A DNA stretch of 64,000 bases from Microbacterium sp. B35-30 (GTDB lineage: Bacteria; Actinomycetota; Actinomycetes; Actinomycetales; Microbacteriaceae), in contig NZ_MWLQ01000012.1 of assembly GCF_010634855.1 (NCBI RefSeq), positions 1-64,000 of the forward strand, in the 5' to 3' direction. Made by a program: the position numbers and the translations under genes. Positions 19,065 through 26,866 of this stretch are shown here, one piece after another. Numbering within the stretch: position 1 is the first letter of the stretch; every line of letters starts with the position of its first letter. Below the pieces are notes generated by a model. That model was not told the origin of the DNA and did not search any database. It saw only the letters and a program-made list of their open reading frames with translations.

Positions 19065-20399
19065 ATGAAGAAGACGCTCGGAGCCGTAGCGCTCATCGGC
19101 GCCTCGGCACTGGTGCTCGCCGGCTGCGCCGGCGGGACCACCCCCGGTGGATCGGACGACGCCGCGGGGTTCGACCCCGAAGGCGCCGAGAACCAGAACA
19201 TCACTTTCTGGGTCATGGGTGGCGACACCCCCGATGAACTGCGCGAGTACCTGAAGGACGAGTACAACGCGGCCACCGGCGGCACCCTCACGATCGAGGA
19301 GCAGTCGTGGGGCGATGCGCTGACCAAGCTGGCCAACCAGCTTCCCGATGCCAAGAACACCCCTGACGTCACCGAGATCGGCAACACCTGGTCGCCGACC
19401 TTCACCACCTCGGGTGCCTTCAGCGACCTGAGCGCCGTCTACGACGACCTGGGCGGCGACGACCTGCTCCAGTCGTTCGTCGACGTCGGCACGGTCGACG
19501 GCGCGCAGTACGCGCTGCCGTACTACTTCGGCTCGCGCTACATCACGTACCGCAAGGACATCTGGGAGGCCGCGGGCCTCGAGGTGCCCACGACGCTCGA
19601 AGAGTTCAACGAGGACGTCAAGACGCTCCGCACGGCCGACCAGTCGGGCTTCTACCTCGGCGGCGAGGACTGGCGCAACGGCGTCTCGTGGATCTTCGCC
19701 AACGGCGGCGAGCTCGCCACGAAGGACGGTGACAAGTGGGTCTCGACGCTGAGCGACGAGAAGACCATCACCGGCCTCGAGCAGTTCCAGGACCTGTTCC
19801 AGAACGCCTCGAACGCTCCGGCGACCGAGGACGACAGCACGCCGTGGGTCAACATCAACAACGACAAGACCGGCAACCCGCCGACGGCCGCCACGATCAT
19901 CGCACCCGGCTGGGCGCACTGGTCGATCGGTGACTTCGTCGAGGAGAAGACGGCTGACGACGGCACCGTGTCGGAGGTCCGCGAGTGGAACGACGACACA
20001 TTCGGCGTCTTCCCGCTCCCTGGCACGACCGCGGGTGAGGCGGCTCCCGTCTTCGCCGGCGGCTCGAACGTCGGAGTCTCGGCGAAGAGCGAGAAGCAGG
20101 CGGGCGCCAAGGAGCTGCTGCGCATCATCTTCTCCGACGAGTACCAGCAGATGCTCGGCGAGAACGGCCTGGGCCCGGCGAACACGAAGTTCGTCGACTC
20201 GCTCGGCGACGACATCTTCGCCACCGCGCTCATCGACTCGGCCCTGAACTCGAAGCTCACCCCGGCCGCGCCGGGCTGGGCCGCGGTCGAGGGCCAGAAG
20301 ATCCTCGAGGAGTTCTTCGGCAAGGTCGCGGCGGGTGGCGACATCCCCGCGCTGGCTGAGGAGTACGACGAGAAGATCGACGCCATCATCAACGGCTGA
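19065..20399 (+). CDS. Sugar-binding lipoprotein of amino-sugar ABC importer
   Basis: 444 aa with a lipoprotein signal (MKKTLGAVALIGASALVLAGC; lipidated Cys21). The mature protein is a CUT1 solute-binding protein; the blocks WGDALTKLANQLPDAKNTPDVTE (part) and GSRYITYRKDIWEAAGL resemble those of chitobiose-type NgcE/DasA binding proteins. Two permeases, a ROK kinase and nagB follow, so the ligand is probably GlcNAc or a chitin oligosaccharide. A weak AAAGAAG site precedes ATG 19065. The 136-bp leader after the ROK gene holds a small TCCGGGC/GCCCGGA hairpin (18978-18995). Confidence 0.92.
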   Translation: MKKTLGAVALIGASALVLAGCAGGTTPGGSDDAAGFDPEGAENQNITFWVMGGDTPDELREYLKDEYNAATGGTLTIEEQSWGDALTKLANQLPDAKNTPDVTEIGNTWSPTFTTSGAFSDLSAVYDDLGGDDLLQSFVDVGTVDGAQYALPYYFGSRYITYRKDIWEAAGLEVPTTLEEFNEDVKTLRTADQSGFYLGGEDWRNGVSWIFANGGELATKDGDKWVSTLSDEKTITGLEQFQDLFQNASNAPATEDDSTPWVNINNDKTGNPPTAATIIAPGWAHWSIGDFVEEKTADDGTVSEVREWNDDTFGVFPLPGTTAGEAAPVFAGGSNVGVSAKSEKQAGAKELLRIIFSDEYQQMLGENGLGPANTKFVDSLGDDIFATALIDSALNSKLTPAAPGWAAVEGQKILEEFFGKVAAGGDIPALAEEYDEKIDAIING

Positions 20400-20413
20400 G
20401 ACCTTCAGCAATC

Positions 20414-20445
20414 CCGGGGTCGCGGACACGCGTCCGCGACCCCGG
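20414..20445 (+). terminator. Intra-operon hairpin after binding-protein gene
   Basis: A perfect 13-bp stem (CCGGGGTCGCGGA 20414-20426; complement 20433-20445) with a 6-nt loop sits between the binding-protein and permease genes. Such stems often protect or partly terminate the transcript, so that the binding protein is made in excess over the permeases. Confidence 0.65.
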
Positions 20446-20476
20446 TCCCCTGCGACACCCCCTGAAGGAGGCGGGC

Positions 20477-21466
20477 ATGGCGGTTCCTGCCCCCACCACA
20501 CTGAAGCCGAAAGGCAAGCTCCGCGCCGGCAGCGCCGAGCGCGGCGGTCGCTCCGACGAATCCGTCGGAGCCCGACGCCGCACACCGGTTCCCCTCTTCC
20601 TGCTGATCCCCGCGATCGCCATCCTGCTGTTCGGCATGGGCTATCCCGTCGTCTGGCAGATCATCACGTCCTTCCAGAAGTACGGCGCCTTGCAGCAGCT
20701 CGGCGGCAAGGCCCCCGACTTCGTCGGCCTCGACAACTACATCGCGGTCGCCACGAGCCCCACGTTCTGGGAAGTCGCGATCCGTTCGGTGCTCTTCTGC
20801 CTCGTCACGGCACTGATCACGGTCGTCGTCGGCATGGCACTCGCCCTGCTGATGACCCGCGTCCCCTCGGGCGTGCGCATCACCCTGCAGATCGCGCTGC
20901 TGCTCGCCTGGGCCATGCCCGTCGTCGCGGCGATGACGGTCTGGATCTGGCTCTTCGACCGCCGTCGCGGCGTCGTCAACTACCTGCTCGACCTCATCCC
21001 GGGCGTCGACATGAACCAGTTCAACTGGATCGGCGGCGAGCCGTTCGTCTTCTTCCTCGTCGCCTCGATCATCGTGGTGTGGATGTCGGTGCCCTTCGTC
21101 GCGTTCTCGGCCTACGCCGGCCTCACGCAGGTCTCGACCGAGATGGTCGAGGCCAGCCAGCTGGACGGCGCGACCGGCTGGCAGCGGCTGCGCTTCATCG
21201 TCTTGCCCATCATCCGCCCGGTCATCATGATCGTGCTGCTCCTCAACCTGATCTGGGATCTGCGTGTGTTCACGCAGATCACGATGCTCCAGGACGCCGG
21301 GTCGAACTCCAGCGACTACGACCTGCTGGGCACCTACATCTACAAGATGGGCGTCGCCGGCCTGAACTTCGGTCAGGGCGCGGCGATGGCGATCTTCGTG
21401 CTCGCGCTGACGATCGTCCTCAGCTGGTTCTACATCCGCAGTCTCTTGAAGGAGGACCAGGTCTGA
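20477..21466 (+). CDS. Carbohydrate ABC transporter permease, MalF type
   Basis: 329 aa, about six membrane segments after a basic N-terminus. The EAA loop is TEMVEASQLDGATGWQRLRF. A strong TGAAGGAGG site lies ahead of ATG 20477. It pairs with the next permease, whose ATG overlaps its stop by one base. No ATPase gene is present, so a shared MsiK-type ATPase probably serves this importer too. Confidence 0.92.
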   Translation: MAVPAPTTLKPKGKLRAGSAERGGRSDESVGARRRTPVPLFLLIPAIAILLFGMGYPVVWQIITSFQKYGALQQLGGKAPDFVGLDNYIAVATSPTFWEVAIRSVLFCLVTALITVVVGMALALLMTRVPSGVRITLQIALLLAWAMPVVAAMTVWIWLFDRRRGVVNYLLDLIPGVDMNQFNWIGGEPFVFFLVASIIVVWMSVPFVAFSAYAGLTQVSTEMVEASQLDGATGWQRLRFIVLPIIRPVIMIVLLLNLIWDLRVFTQITMLQDAGSNSSDYDLLGTYIYKMGVAGLNFGQGAAMAIFVLALTIVLSWFYIRSLLKEDQV

Positions 21467-22383
21467 TGTCCGCGTCCGCACAACTCGCGTCTCCGCCGGC
21501 GCCGACCCGGCCGGCAGCCATCCGGACTTCCGCACCGGCGGCGAAGCGCCGGCGCCGCGGCTCGGCCGCGACCTGGGGCTGGAGCATCCTCGCGATCATC
21601 GCCGCCCTCATCTGGGTGTTCCCCGTCTACTGGATGGTCAACTCGTCGATGCTGTCGTCGGCCACCCTGGAGTCGTTCACCCCCACGTTCCTGCCGTTCG
21701 GCGGCTCGTTCGCCAACTACCGCGGCGTCGTCGACGGCTCGTTCTTCAGCGCGCTCGGCATCAGCGTCGCCGTCACGCTGATCGCGGTGTTCTTCTGCCT
21801 GCTGTTCGCCTTCCTCGCGTCGGTCGCGATCAGCCGGTTCCGCTTCCGCGGCCGCACCACCTTCGTGCTCGCGATCCTGATCATCCAGATGCTGCCGGCC
21901 GAGGGCCTGTTCATCGCGCAGTACAAGATGATGAGCGAGCTCGGGCTGCTGTCCAACGTCTTCGGCCTGAGCCTGCTCTACATCGCTGCCGTCGTGCCGT
22001 TCACGGTGTGGATGCTCCGCGGCTTCGTCACGGGTGTTCCGGTCGAGCTGGAGGAGGCGGCGATGGTCGACGGCCTCAGCCGCACCCAGGCCTTCATGCG
22101 CATCACGCTGCCGCTGCTCGCACCGGGGCTCGTGGCATCCGGCGTCTTCGCCTTCCTGCAGTGCTGGAACGAGTTCACGGTCGCGCTGGTGATCATGAAC
22201 GCCGAGAACCAGACCCTGCCGTTGTGGCTGCGCGGCTTCGTGCAGCAGAGCTCGAGCCGCGCGATCGACTGGGGCGAGGTGATGGCCGCATCGACCATCG
22301 TCGCGATCCCGGTCATCGTGTTCTTCGTGATCGTCCAGGGCCGCATGACCAGCGGACTCGTCGCGGGGGCGGTCAAGGGCTGA
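21466..22383 (+). CDS. Carbohydrate ABC transporter permease, MalG type
   Basis: 305 aa. A basic alanine/proline-rich N-terminus precedes the first helix (WGWSILAIIAALIWVFPVYW). The EAA loop reads VELEEAAMVDGLSRTQAFM. The start is the ATG in TGATG (21464-21468), behind AAGGAGGA, coupling it to the upstream permease. It is the second pore subunit of the amino-sugar importer. Confidence 0.92.
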   Translation: MSASAQLASPPAPTRPAAIRTSAPAAKRRRRGSAATWGWSILAIIAALIWVFPVYWMVNSSMLSSATLESFTPTFLPFGGSFANYRGVVDGSFFSALGISVAVTLIAVFFCLLFAFLASVAISRFRFRGRTTFVLAILIIQMLPAEGLFIAQYKMMSELGLLSNVFGLSLLYIAAVVPFTVWMLRGFVTGVPVELEEAAMVDGLSRTQAFMRITLPLLAPGLVASGVFAFLQCWNEFTVALVIMNAENQTLPLWLRGFVQQSSSRAIDWGEVMAASTIVAIPVIVFFVIVQGRMTSGLVAGAVKG

Positions 22384-22429
22384 TGCGCGCGCAGCAAGAC
22401 ACGGCCTTCCTCCGTGGGGAGGCCGGCCG

Positions 22430-23404
22430 ATGAAGGTCGGGCTGGACATCGGCGGCACCAAGACCGACGCGGTCGCGGTCGACGACACGGGGGCGATCGC
22501 CGGGCGAATCCGCATGGCGACCGGCTGGGGCCCGGATGCCGTGGGCCAGACGGTCGTCGACGCGGTGCGCTCACTCGGGGCCGAGGCAGGTGTGGACCTG
22601 TCGGCCGTGCGGTCGGTGGGGGTCGGCATCCCGGGTCAGATCGAGCCCGGTTCCGGTCGCGTCGTGCACGCGGTGAACCTCGGCGTCGACGAGATGGACC
22701 TGGCGGCGATGGTCGCACCGAAGCTGCGCGTCGTCGCCCCGGGACTGCGGCTGCCCGTGCAGGTCGAGAACGACGTCAAGGCGGCGGCGCTCGGCGCGCA
22801 GGCGCTGCACACCCGCAACGGCTCGCCGGCGCCCGGTTCGATGGCGTACCTGAACCTCGGCACGGGCATCGCGGCGGGAATCGTGTCGGACGGCGTGCTG
22901 TGGCGCGGCGCGCGCGGCACCGCCGGCGAGGTCGGGCATATCTCCGTGGACCCGAACGGCCCGCTGTGCCGCTGCGGTCAGCGCGGCTGCATCGAGGCGT
23001 TCGCGGGCGGGGGAGCGATCGCCGAGCGGTGGGCGAAGCGCTCGGCGCTGCCGGTGCGCGGCGTCTTCGACGCCGCCGATGAGGGCGATCCGTCGGCTCG
23101 GCAGCTGCGAGCCGGACTCGCGCGCGGTGTGGCGGCCGCGGTCCGGGTACTGGTGCTGACGGCGGACGTCGATATCGTGGTCCTCGGAGGGGGTGTGACG
23201 GCCTTGGGCGATCGACTGATGACGGATGTCGCAGCCGAGCTGTCGGCCAGTGCCGAGGCATCCCCGTTCATGCGCTCGCTGCACCTGACCGACCGGGTCG
23301 AGCTGCTGCCGCCGGGTTCACCGGCCGCCGCTCTCGGCGCGGCGCTGGTGGGTGCCGAGGGCGACGCCGCACACGACGCCCAGGAGGCATTGGTTCATGG
23401 CTGA
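22430..23404 (+). CDS. ROK-family sugar kinase (GlcNAc kinase / glucokinase type)
   Basis: 324 aa without a DNA-binding domain, so an enzyme rather than a regulator. It shows the ATP loop GLDIGGTKTDAVAVD, VENDVKAAALGA, the EVGHISVDPNG block with its catalytic-region histidine, and the zinc site CRCGQRGCIEAF. By position before nagB it most likely makes GlcNAc-6-P (or glucosamine-6-P) from imported sugar. The mannan locus has an unrelated BadF-type kinase, so the window carries two kinase solutions. Confidence 0.88.
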   Translation: MKVGLDIGGTKTDAVAVDDTGAIAGRIRMATGWGPDAVGQTVVDAVRSLGAEAGVDLSAVRSVGVGIPGQIEPGSGRVVHAVNLGVDEMDLAAMVAPKLRVVAPGLRLPVQVENDVKAAALGAQALHTRNGSPAPGSMAYLNLGTGIAAGIVSDGVLWRGARGTAGEVGHISVDPNGPLCRCGQRGCIEAFAGGGAIAERWAKRSALPVRGVFDAADEGDPSARQLRAGLARGVAAAVRVLVLTADVDIVVLGGGVTALGDRLMTDVAAELSASAEASPFMRSLHLTDRVELLPPGSPAAALGAALVGAEGDAAHDAQEALVHG

Positions 23405-24176
23405 GATCGTCATCGTCCGAGACAAGGCAGCCGCGGGTGCCCTCGTCGCCGACCACATCGCGGGTCTGCTCCGCGCGAACCCCGAGACGGTGCTGGGCCT
23501 TGCCACCGGCTCGACGCCGGTGCCCGTCTACGAGGCGCTGCGCTCGCGCCTCGACGGCGTCGACGTGTCACGTGTGCGCGGGTTCGCGCTCGACGAGTAC
23601 GTCGGCATCGACCCGGCGCACCCTGAGAGCTACCGCTCGGTCATCACGCGCGAGGTCGTCGAGCCACTCGGCCTCGATCCGTCGCGCATCCGCACGCCGG
23701 ACGGCACCCCCGAGGGCATCGAGCACCACGGCGAGGAGTACGAGGCCGCCATCCGCGAGGCGGGCGGCATCGACCTGCAGATCCTCGGCATCGGCACCGA
23801 CGGCCACATCGGGTTCAACGAGCCCGGTTCGTCGTTCGCGTCGCACACCCGCGTGAAGACCCTGACCGAGCAGACCCGCCGCGACAACGCCCGCTTCTTC
23901 GACTCGATCAACGATGTGCCCATGCACTGCATCACGCAGGGCCTCGGCACCATCCTCCGTGCACGGCACCTCGTGCTGCTGGCCTTCGGCGAGGGCAAGG
24001 CCGCCGCCGTCGCGGGCGCCGTGGAGGGGCCGCTGTCAGCGTCGCTGCCCGGTTCGGCGATCCAGCTGCACCCCCGCGCGACCGTGGTCGTCGACGAGGC
24101 TGCGGCGTCGCAGCTCGCCCGCGCCGACTACTACCGCTACGCCTACGACAACAAGCCCGACTGGCAGGGCATCTGA
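23397..24176 (+). CDS. nagB: Glucosamine-6-phosphate deaminase
   Basis: 259 aa, full length. Converts glucosamine-6-P to fructose-6-P and ammonia, feeding amino sugars into glycolysis. Family marks are LGLATGSTPVPVYEAL, FALDEYVGI with the catalytic aspartate, and GIGTDGHIGFNEPGSSF containing the active-site histidine. ATG 23397 overlaps the kinase stop by 8 bp. Together with nagA (29836-30972) it completes the GlcNAc-6-P catabolic route in this region. Confidence 0.96.
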   Translation: MAEIVIVRDKAAAGALVADHIAGLLRANPETVLGLATGSTPVPVYEALRSRLDGVDVSRVRGFALDEYVGIDPAHPESYRSVITREVVEPLGLDPSRIRTPDGTPEGIEHHGEEYEAAIREAGGIDLQILGIGTDGHIGFNEPGSSFASHTRVKTLTEQTRRDNARFFDSINDVPMHCITQGLGTILRARHLVLLAFGEGKAAAVAGAVEGPLSASLPGSAIQLHPRATVVVDEAAASQLARADYYRYAYDNKPDWQGI

Positions 24177-24192
24177 GCCGTAGTCTGACGGC

Positions 24193-24942
24193 ATGACGGA
24201 TGCCGCCGACGGCGTGACGGTCCCCCCACCCGTTCCACCGGGCACCGGCGCGCCGCGCGACGTCGCCGGGGCGGCAGGCCCGGCGCGGGCCCGCGCGGGC
24301 GGGCTGGCGCGGACCCTCATGCTCGGCGGTGTGCTCCTCATCGTGAGTGCTGTCGCCGCGTTCGCGGCGCCGAACGCGTTCGGCGCGAGTCTGCCGTTCC
24401 ACACTGCCCTCTACTGGGGTTCGGTCGCCGCGTTCTCGACGAGCGTGCTCGTCTTCGCCTTCGGAGTGGGGCGCGGCGGCAGCATCATCGAGCGACGCCC
24501 GTTGGGCGTGACGGCTGCGCTCGTCCTCGCGCTGTGGCCGTTCGCGGAGCGCGTGCTGACGTGGGCGATGCCCTTCGGCGACGGCACCGCGGAGTTTTAT
24601 CAGGTCTGGGGGTACGTCTCACTGACCGTGGAGATCGCGGCGGCGGTCGTGCTCGTCGTGCAGATCGCGCGCGCCGGGGTCGTGTCCGGACGGCTGCGCT
24701 GGGCACCCGCGTGGGCGCTCGCCGCCGTCGTCGTGCCGCAGATCCTCGCCCAGGTGCTGCTGATCGCGATGGGGATCGACCAGAGCAGGACCGAGGTCGA
24801 CGGGCTGATCCTGCTCTTCGGGCTGGGACAGCTTGCGTCTTTCGCGGCGCCGGTGACCCTCGGCATCCTGGCCATCGTCCTCGCGCAACGTCCCCCTGCA
24901 CCCTACGGCGACCCCGTGCAGATCTATCCGCCCGCCGCCTGA
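24193..24942 (+). CDS. Multipass membrane protein, function unknown
   Basis: 249 aa. A proline/glycine/alanine-rich cytoplasmic N-terminus (about 40 aa) is followed by about six hydrophobic helices (MLGGVLLIVSAVAAFAAP, AALVLALWPFAERVLTW, ILAIVLAQ and others). I recognise no domain. It starts 16 bp after nagB and may be co-transcribed, or may have its own start (TAGTCT at 24181-24186 is a possible -10 placing +1 at the ATG). Confidence 0.7.
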   Translation: MTDAADGVTVPPPVPPGTGAPRDVAGAAGPARARAGGLARTLMLGGVLLIVSAVAAFAAPNAFGASLPFHTALYWGSVAAFSTSVLVFAFGVGRGGSIIERRPLGVTAALVLALWPFAERVLTWAMPFGDGTAEFYQVWGYVSLTVEIAAAVVLVVQIARAGVVSGRLRWAPAWALAAVVVPQILAQVLLIAMGIDQSRTEVDGLILLFGLGQLASFAAPVTLGILAIVLAQRPPAPYGDPVQIYPPAA

Positions 24943-24973
24943 CAGAGCCCTTGGGCCGACGTGCCCGTGCCGA

Positions 24974-25042
24974 GATCAGGTGATTTCGCCGGGGTAGGGC
25001 GTTTCGGCGCGAATTGTCCTACCTCCGCGAAGTCACCTGATC
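24974..25042. terminator. Extended imperfect palindrome between convergent genes
   Basis: GATCAGGTGAtTTCGC (24974-24989) pairs with GCGAAGTCACCTGATC (25027-25042) with one mismatch. An inner GTAGG/CCTAC pair extends the stem, giving a roughly 69-nt cruciform-like element. It sits between convergent genes and is probably a bidirectional terminator. The arms differ from the other repeat families here. Confidence 0.65.
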
Positions 25043-25062
25043 CGGCGACGCGACGGGCGGAT

Positions 25063-26454
25063 TCAGGGGGCGAAGACCTTGCCGGGGTTGAGGATGCCCT
25101 GCGGGTCGAAGACGCGCGCGATCTGCCGCTGCAGCTCCCATTGATCGTCGCCGAGCTCGTCGGCGAGCCAGCGGCGCTTCAGCACGCCCACGCCGTGCTC
25201 GCCGGTGAGGGTGCCGCCCAGACGCAGGGCGGCGCGGAAAAGGTCGTCGGCCGCCGCCCAGATGTGCTCGGGCGCCTCGACCACGCCGAACTCGTCGGGC
25301 TCGCCCGCGAAGATGAAGTTCGGGTGCAGGTTGCCGTCGCCCGCATGGGCGACGGTCGGGATGACGATGCCGTGCTCGCGCTCGACGCGCGCGATCTCGT
25401 CGAACATCGCGGGAAGGGCGCTGCGAGGCACCGAGACGTCTTCGATGAGCGCCGTGCCGAGCGCCTCCATGGCCGGGTGCATCGCGCGGCGGATCGCGAG
25501 GAGCCGCTCGCCCTCCGCCGGGTCGTGCGACACCGCCACGTTCCCGCCGGCGACGCGCAGCACCGCGGCGATCGCGTCGGCCTCGGCGACGGCCGTCGCC
25601 CCGTCCGTCTGAATCGTGAGCTGGGCGGCGCCCGGCGTGGGCGCGTCGAGGGACAGCAGAGCGTGCACGGCCGCGAGGGAAGCGGCATCCATCAGCTCCA
25701 TGATCGCGGGCTGCGCACCGGACGCGGTGACGGCGGCGGATGCCTCGGCCGCTGTCCGCACGTCGGCGAAGGTGGCGGCGATCGTGCAGACCTGGCCGGG
25801 CACCAGCCGGCGCAGCTTCAGCGTCGCGCCGACGACGACGCCGAGCGTCCCCTCTGAGCCGATGACGAGCGACGTCAGATCGAGACCGGTCACGCCTTTC
25901 ACGGTGCGGTGCCCGAGACGCAGCAGGCGTCCGTCTGCGAGCACGACATCGACGCCGAGCACCGCATCACGCACCGCGCCGTACTTCGCGCAGAGCAGGC
26001 CCCCGGCGCCGGTCGCGATGTTGCCGCCGACCGTGGAGATGGCACGGCTCGCGGGATCAGGCGCCCACCAGAGTCCATAGGGCTGGAGTGCGGCGTTCAG
26101 GTCGGCGTTCAGGATGCCGGGCTCGACCACGGCGAGGAGATCGTCGGGACGCACCTCGAGGATGCGGTCCATCCCGCGCACCGAGAGGGCGATCTCGCCG
26201 TGGCCCGCGTTCGCGCCGCCCGCGAGCCCGGTGCCGGCGCCACGCGTGACGACCGGGGTGCCGGTGCGGCTCGCGATGCGGAGGGTCTGCTGGACATCCG
26301 CGACACTGCGCGCGTGGACGACGGCGATCGGCTGACCGGATGCCGCATGCCCCGACTTGTCGGCGCGTGCGGCGGCGAGTGACTCCGGCGAGGTGTCGAC
26401 GCGGTCGCCGAGTTCCGCGCGCAGCAGGGTGAGCGCGTCCGCGCCCGGGTTCAC
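25063..26454 (-). CDS. FAD-linked oxidase, glycolate oxidase subunit GlcD / D-lactate dehydrogenase type
   Basis: 463 aa. The FAD_binding_4 (VAO/PCMH) domain has VVTRGAGTGLAGGANAGHGE, STVGGNIATGAGG and the VKGVTGLDL loop; the C-terminal FAD-oxidase domain has HAGDGNLHPNFIF and LTGEHGVGVLKR. It oxidises a 2-hydroxy acid such as glycolate or D-lactate and passes electrons on. I use GTG 26454, which overlaps the stop of the upstream small membrane protein (GTGA); longer readings run into that gene's shadow. Confidence 0.9.
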   Translation of the reverse strand: MNPGADALTLLRAELGDRVDTSPESLAAARADKSGHAASGQPIAVVHARSVADVQQTLRIASRTGTPVVTRGAGTGLAGGANAGHGEIALSVRGMDRILEVRPDDLLAVVEPGILNADLNAALQPYGLWWAPDPASRAISTVGGNIATGAGGLLCAKYGAVRDAVLGVDVVLADGRLLRLGHRTVKGVTGLDLTSLVIGSEGTLGVVVGATLKLRRLVPGQVCTIAATFADVRTAAEASAAVTASGAQPAIMELMDAASLAAVHALLSLDAPTPGAAQLTIQTDGATAVAEADAIAAVLRVAGGNVAVSHDPAEGERLLAIRRAMHPAMEALGTALIEDVSVPRSALPAMFDEIARVEREHGIVIPTVAHAGDGNLHPNFIFAGEPDEFGVVEAPEHIWAAADDLFRAALRLGGTLTGEHGVGVLKRRWLADELGDDQWELQRQIARVFDPQGILNPGKVFAP

Positions 26455-26843
26455 GACAGACGCCGGCGGCCGGCGATGACTCCCGCGGTGACCGCGACGA
26501 CGCCGAAGGCGAGCCCGATCCAGGCGTTGCCCATCGACCACCATGCGATGGTCGCCGACGCGTACACGAGCAGCTCGACGATCGCCCGCACGAACGGGTG
26601 CACCGCGAGCACCGCGCGCGGCGACACGAACAATGCCCAGAGCAGGATCGCGACCGCCGGTGCCGCGATTCCGGCGACGATGTTCCACGGGAACGGCCAC
26701 ATCGTGAAGCCCCACAGCGCGAGGGTGCCGAAGGCGAGGATCTCGCAGACGAAGGCGACCAGGTCGATCGCCGAGAGCGGCGCGCGGGTTCCCGGTGCCG
26801 GTTCGGCAGGGGGGACGGGCGTGACGTTCGGCGTGTCGGACAT
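26451..26843 (-). CDS. YrdB-like DUF2568 small membrane protein
   Basis: 130 aa with a proline-rich N-terminus and four hydrophobic helices (VAFVCEILAFGTLALWGF, NIVAGIAAPAVAILLWALFV, RAIVELLVYASATIAWW, WIGLAFGVVAVTAGVIAG). The FGTLALWGF and LWALFVSPRAV blocks are typical of DUF2568/YrdB proteins, whose function is unknown. It is translationally coupled (GTGA) to the downstream FAD oxidase. Confidence 0.75.
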   Translation of the reverse strand: MSDTPNVTPVPPAEPAPGTRAPLSAIDLVAFVCEILAFGTLALWGFTMWPFPWNIVAGIAAPAVAILLWALFVSPRAVLAVHPFVRAIVELLVYASATIAWWSMGNAWIGLAFGVVAVTAGVIAGRRRLS

Positions 26844-26866
26844 GGCCTCCAGTCTACGGCGGGGTG

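Noticed and set aside
24181-24192. Separate promoter for the membrane protein after nagB
   Set aside because: TAGTCT is a passable -10, but no -35 is present; a read-through transcript from nagB is as likely, so it is not listed as a feature.
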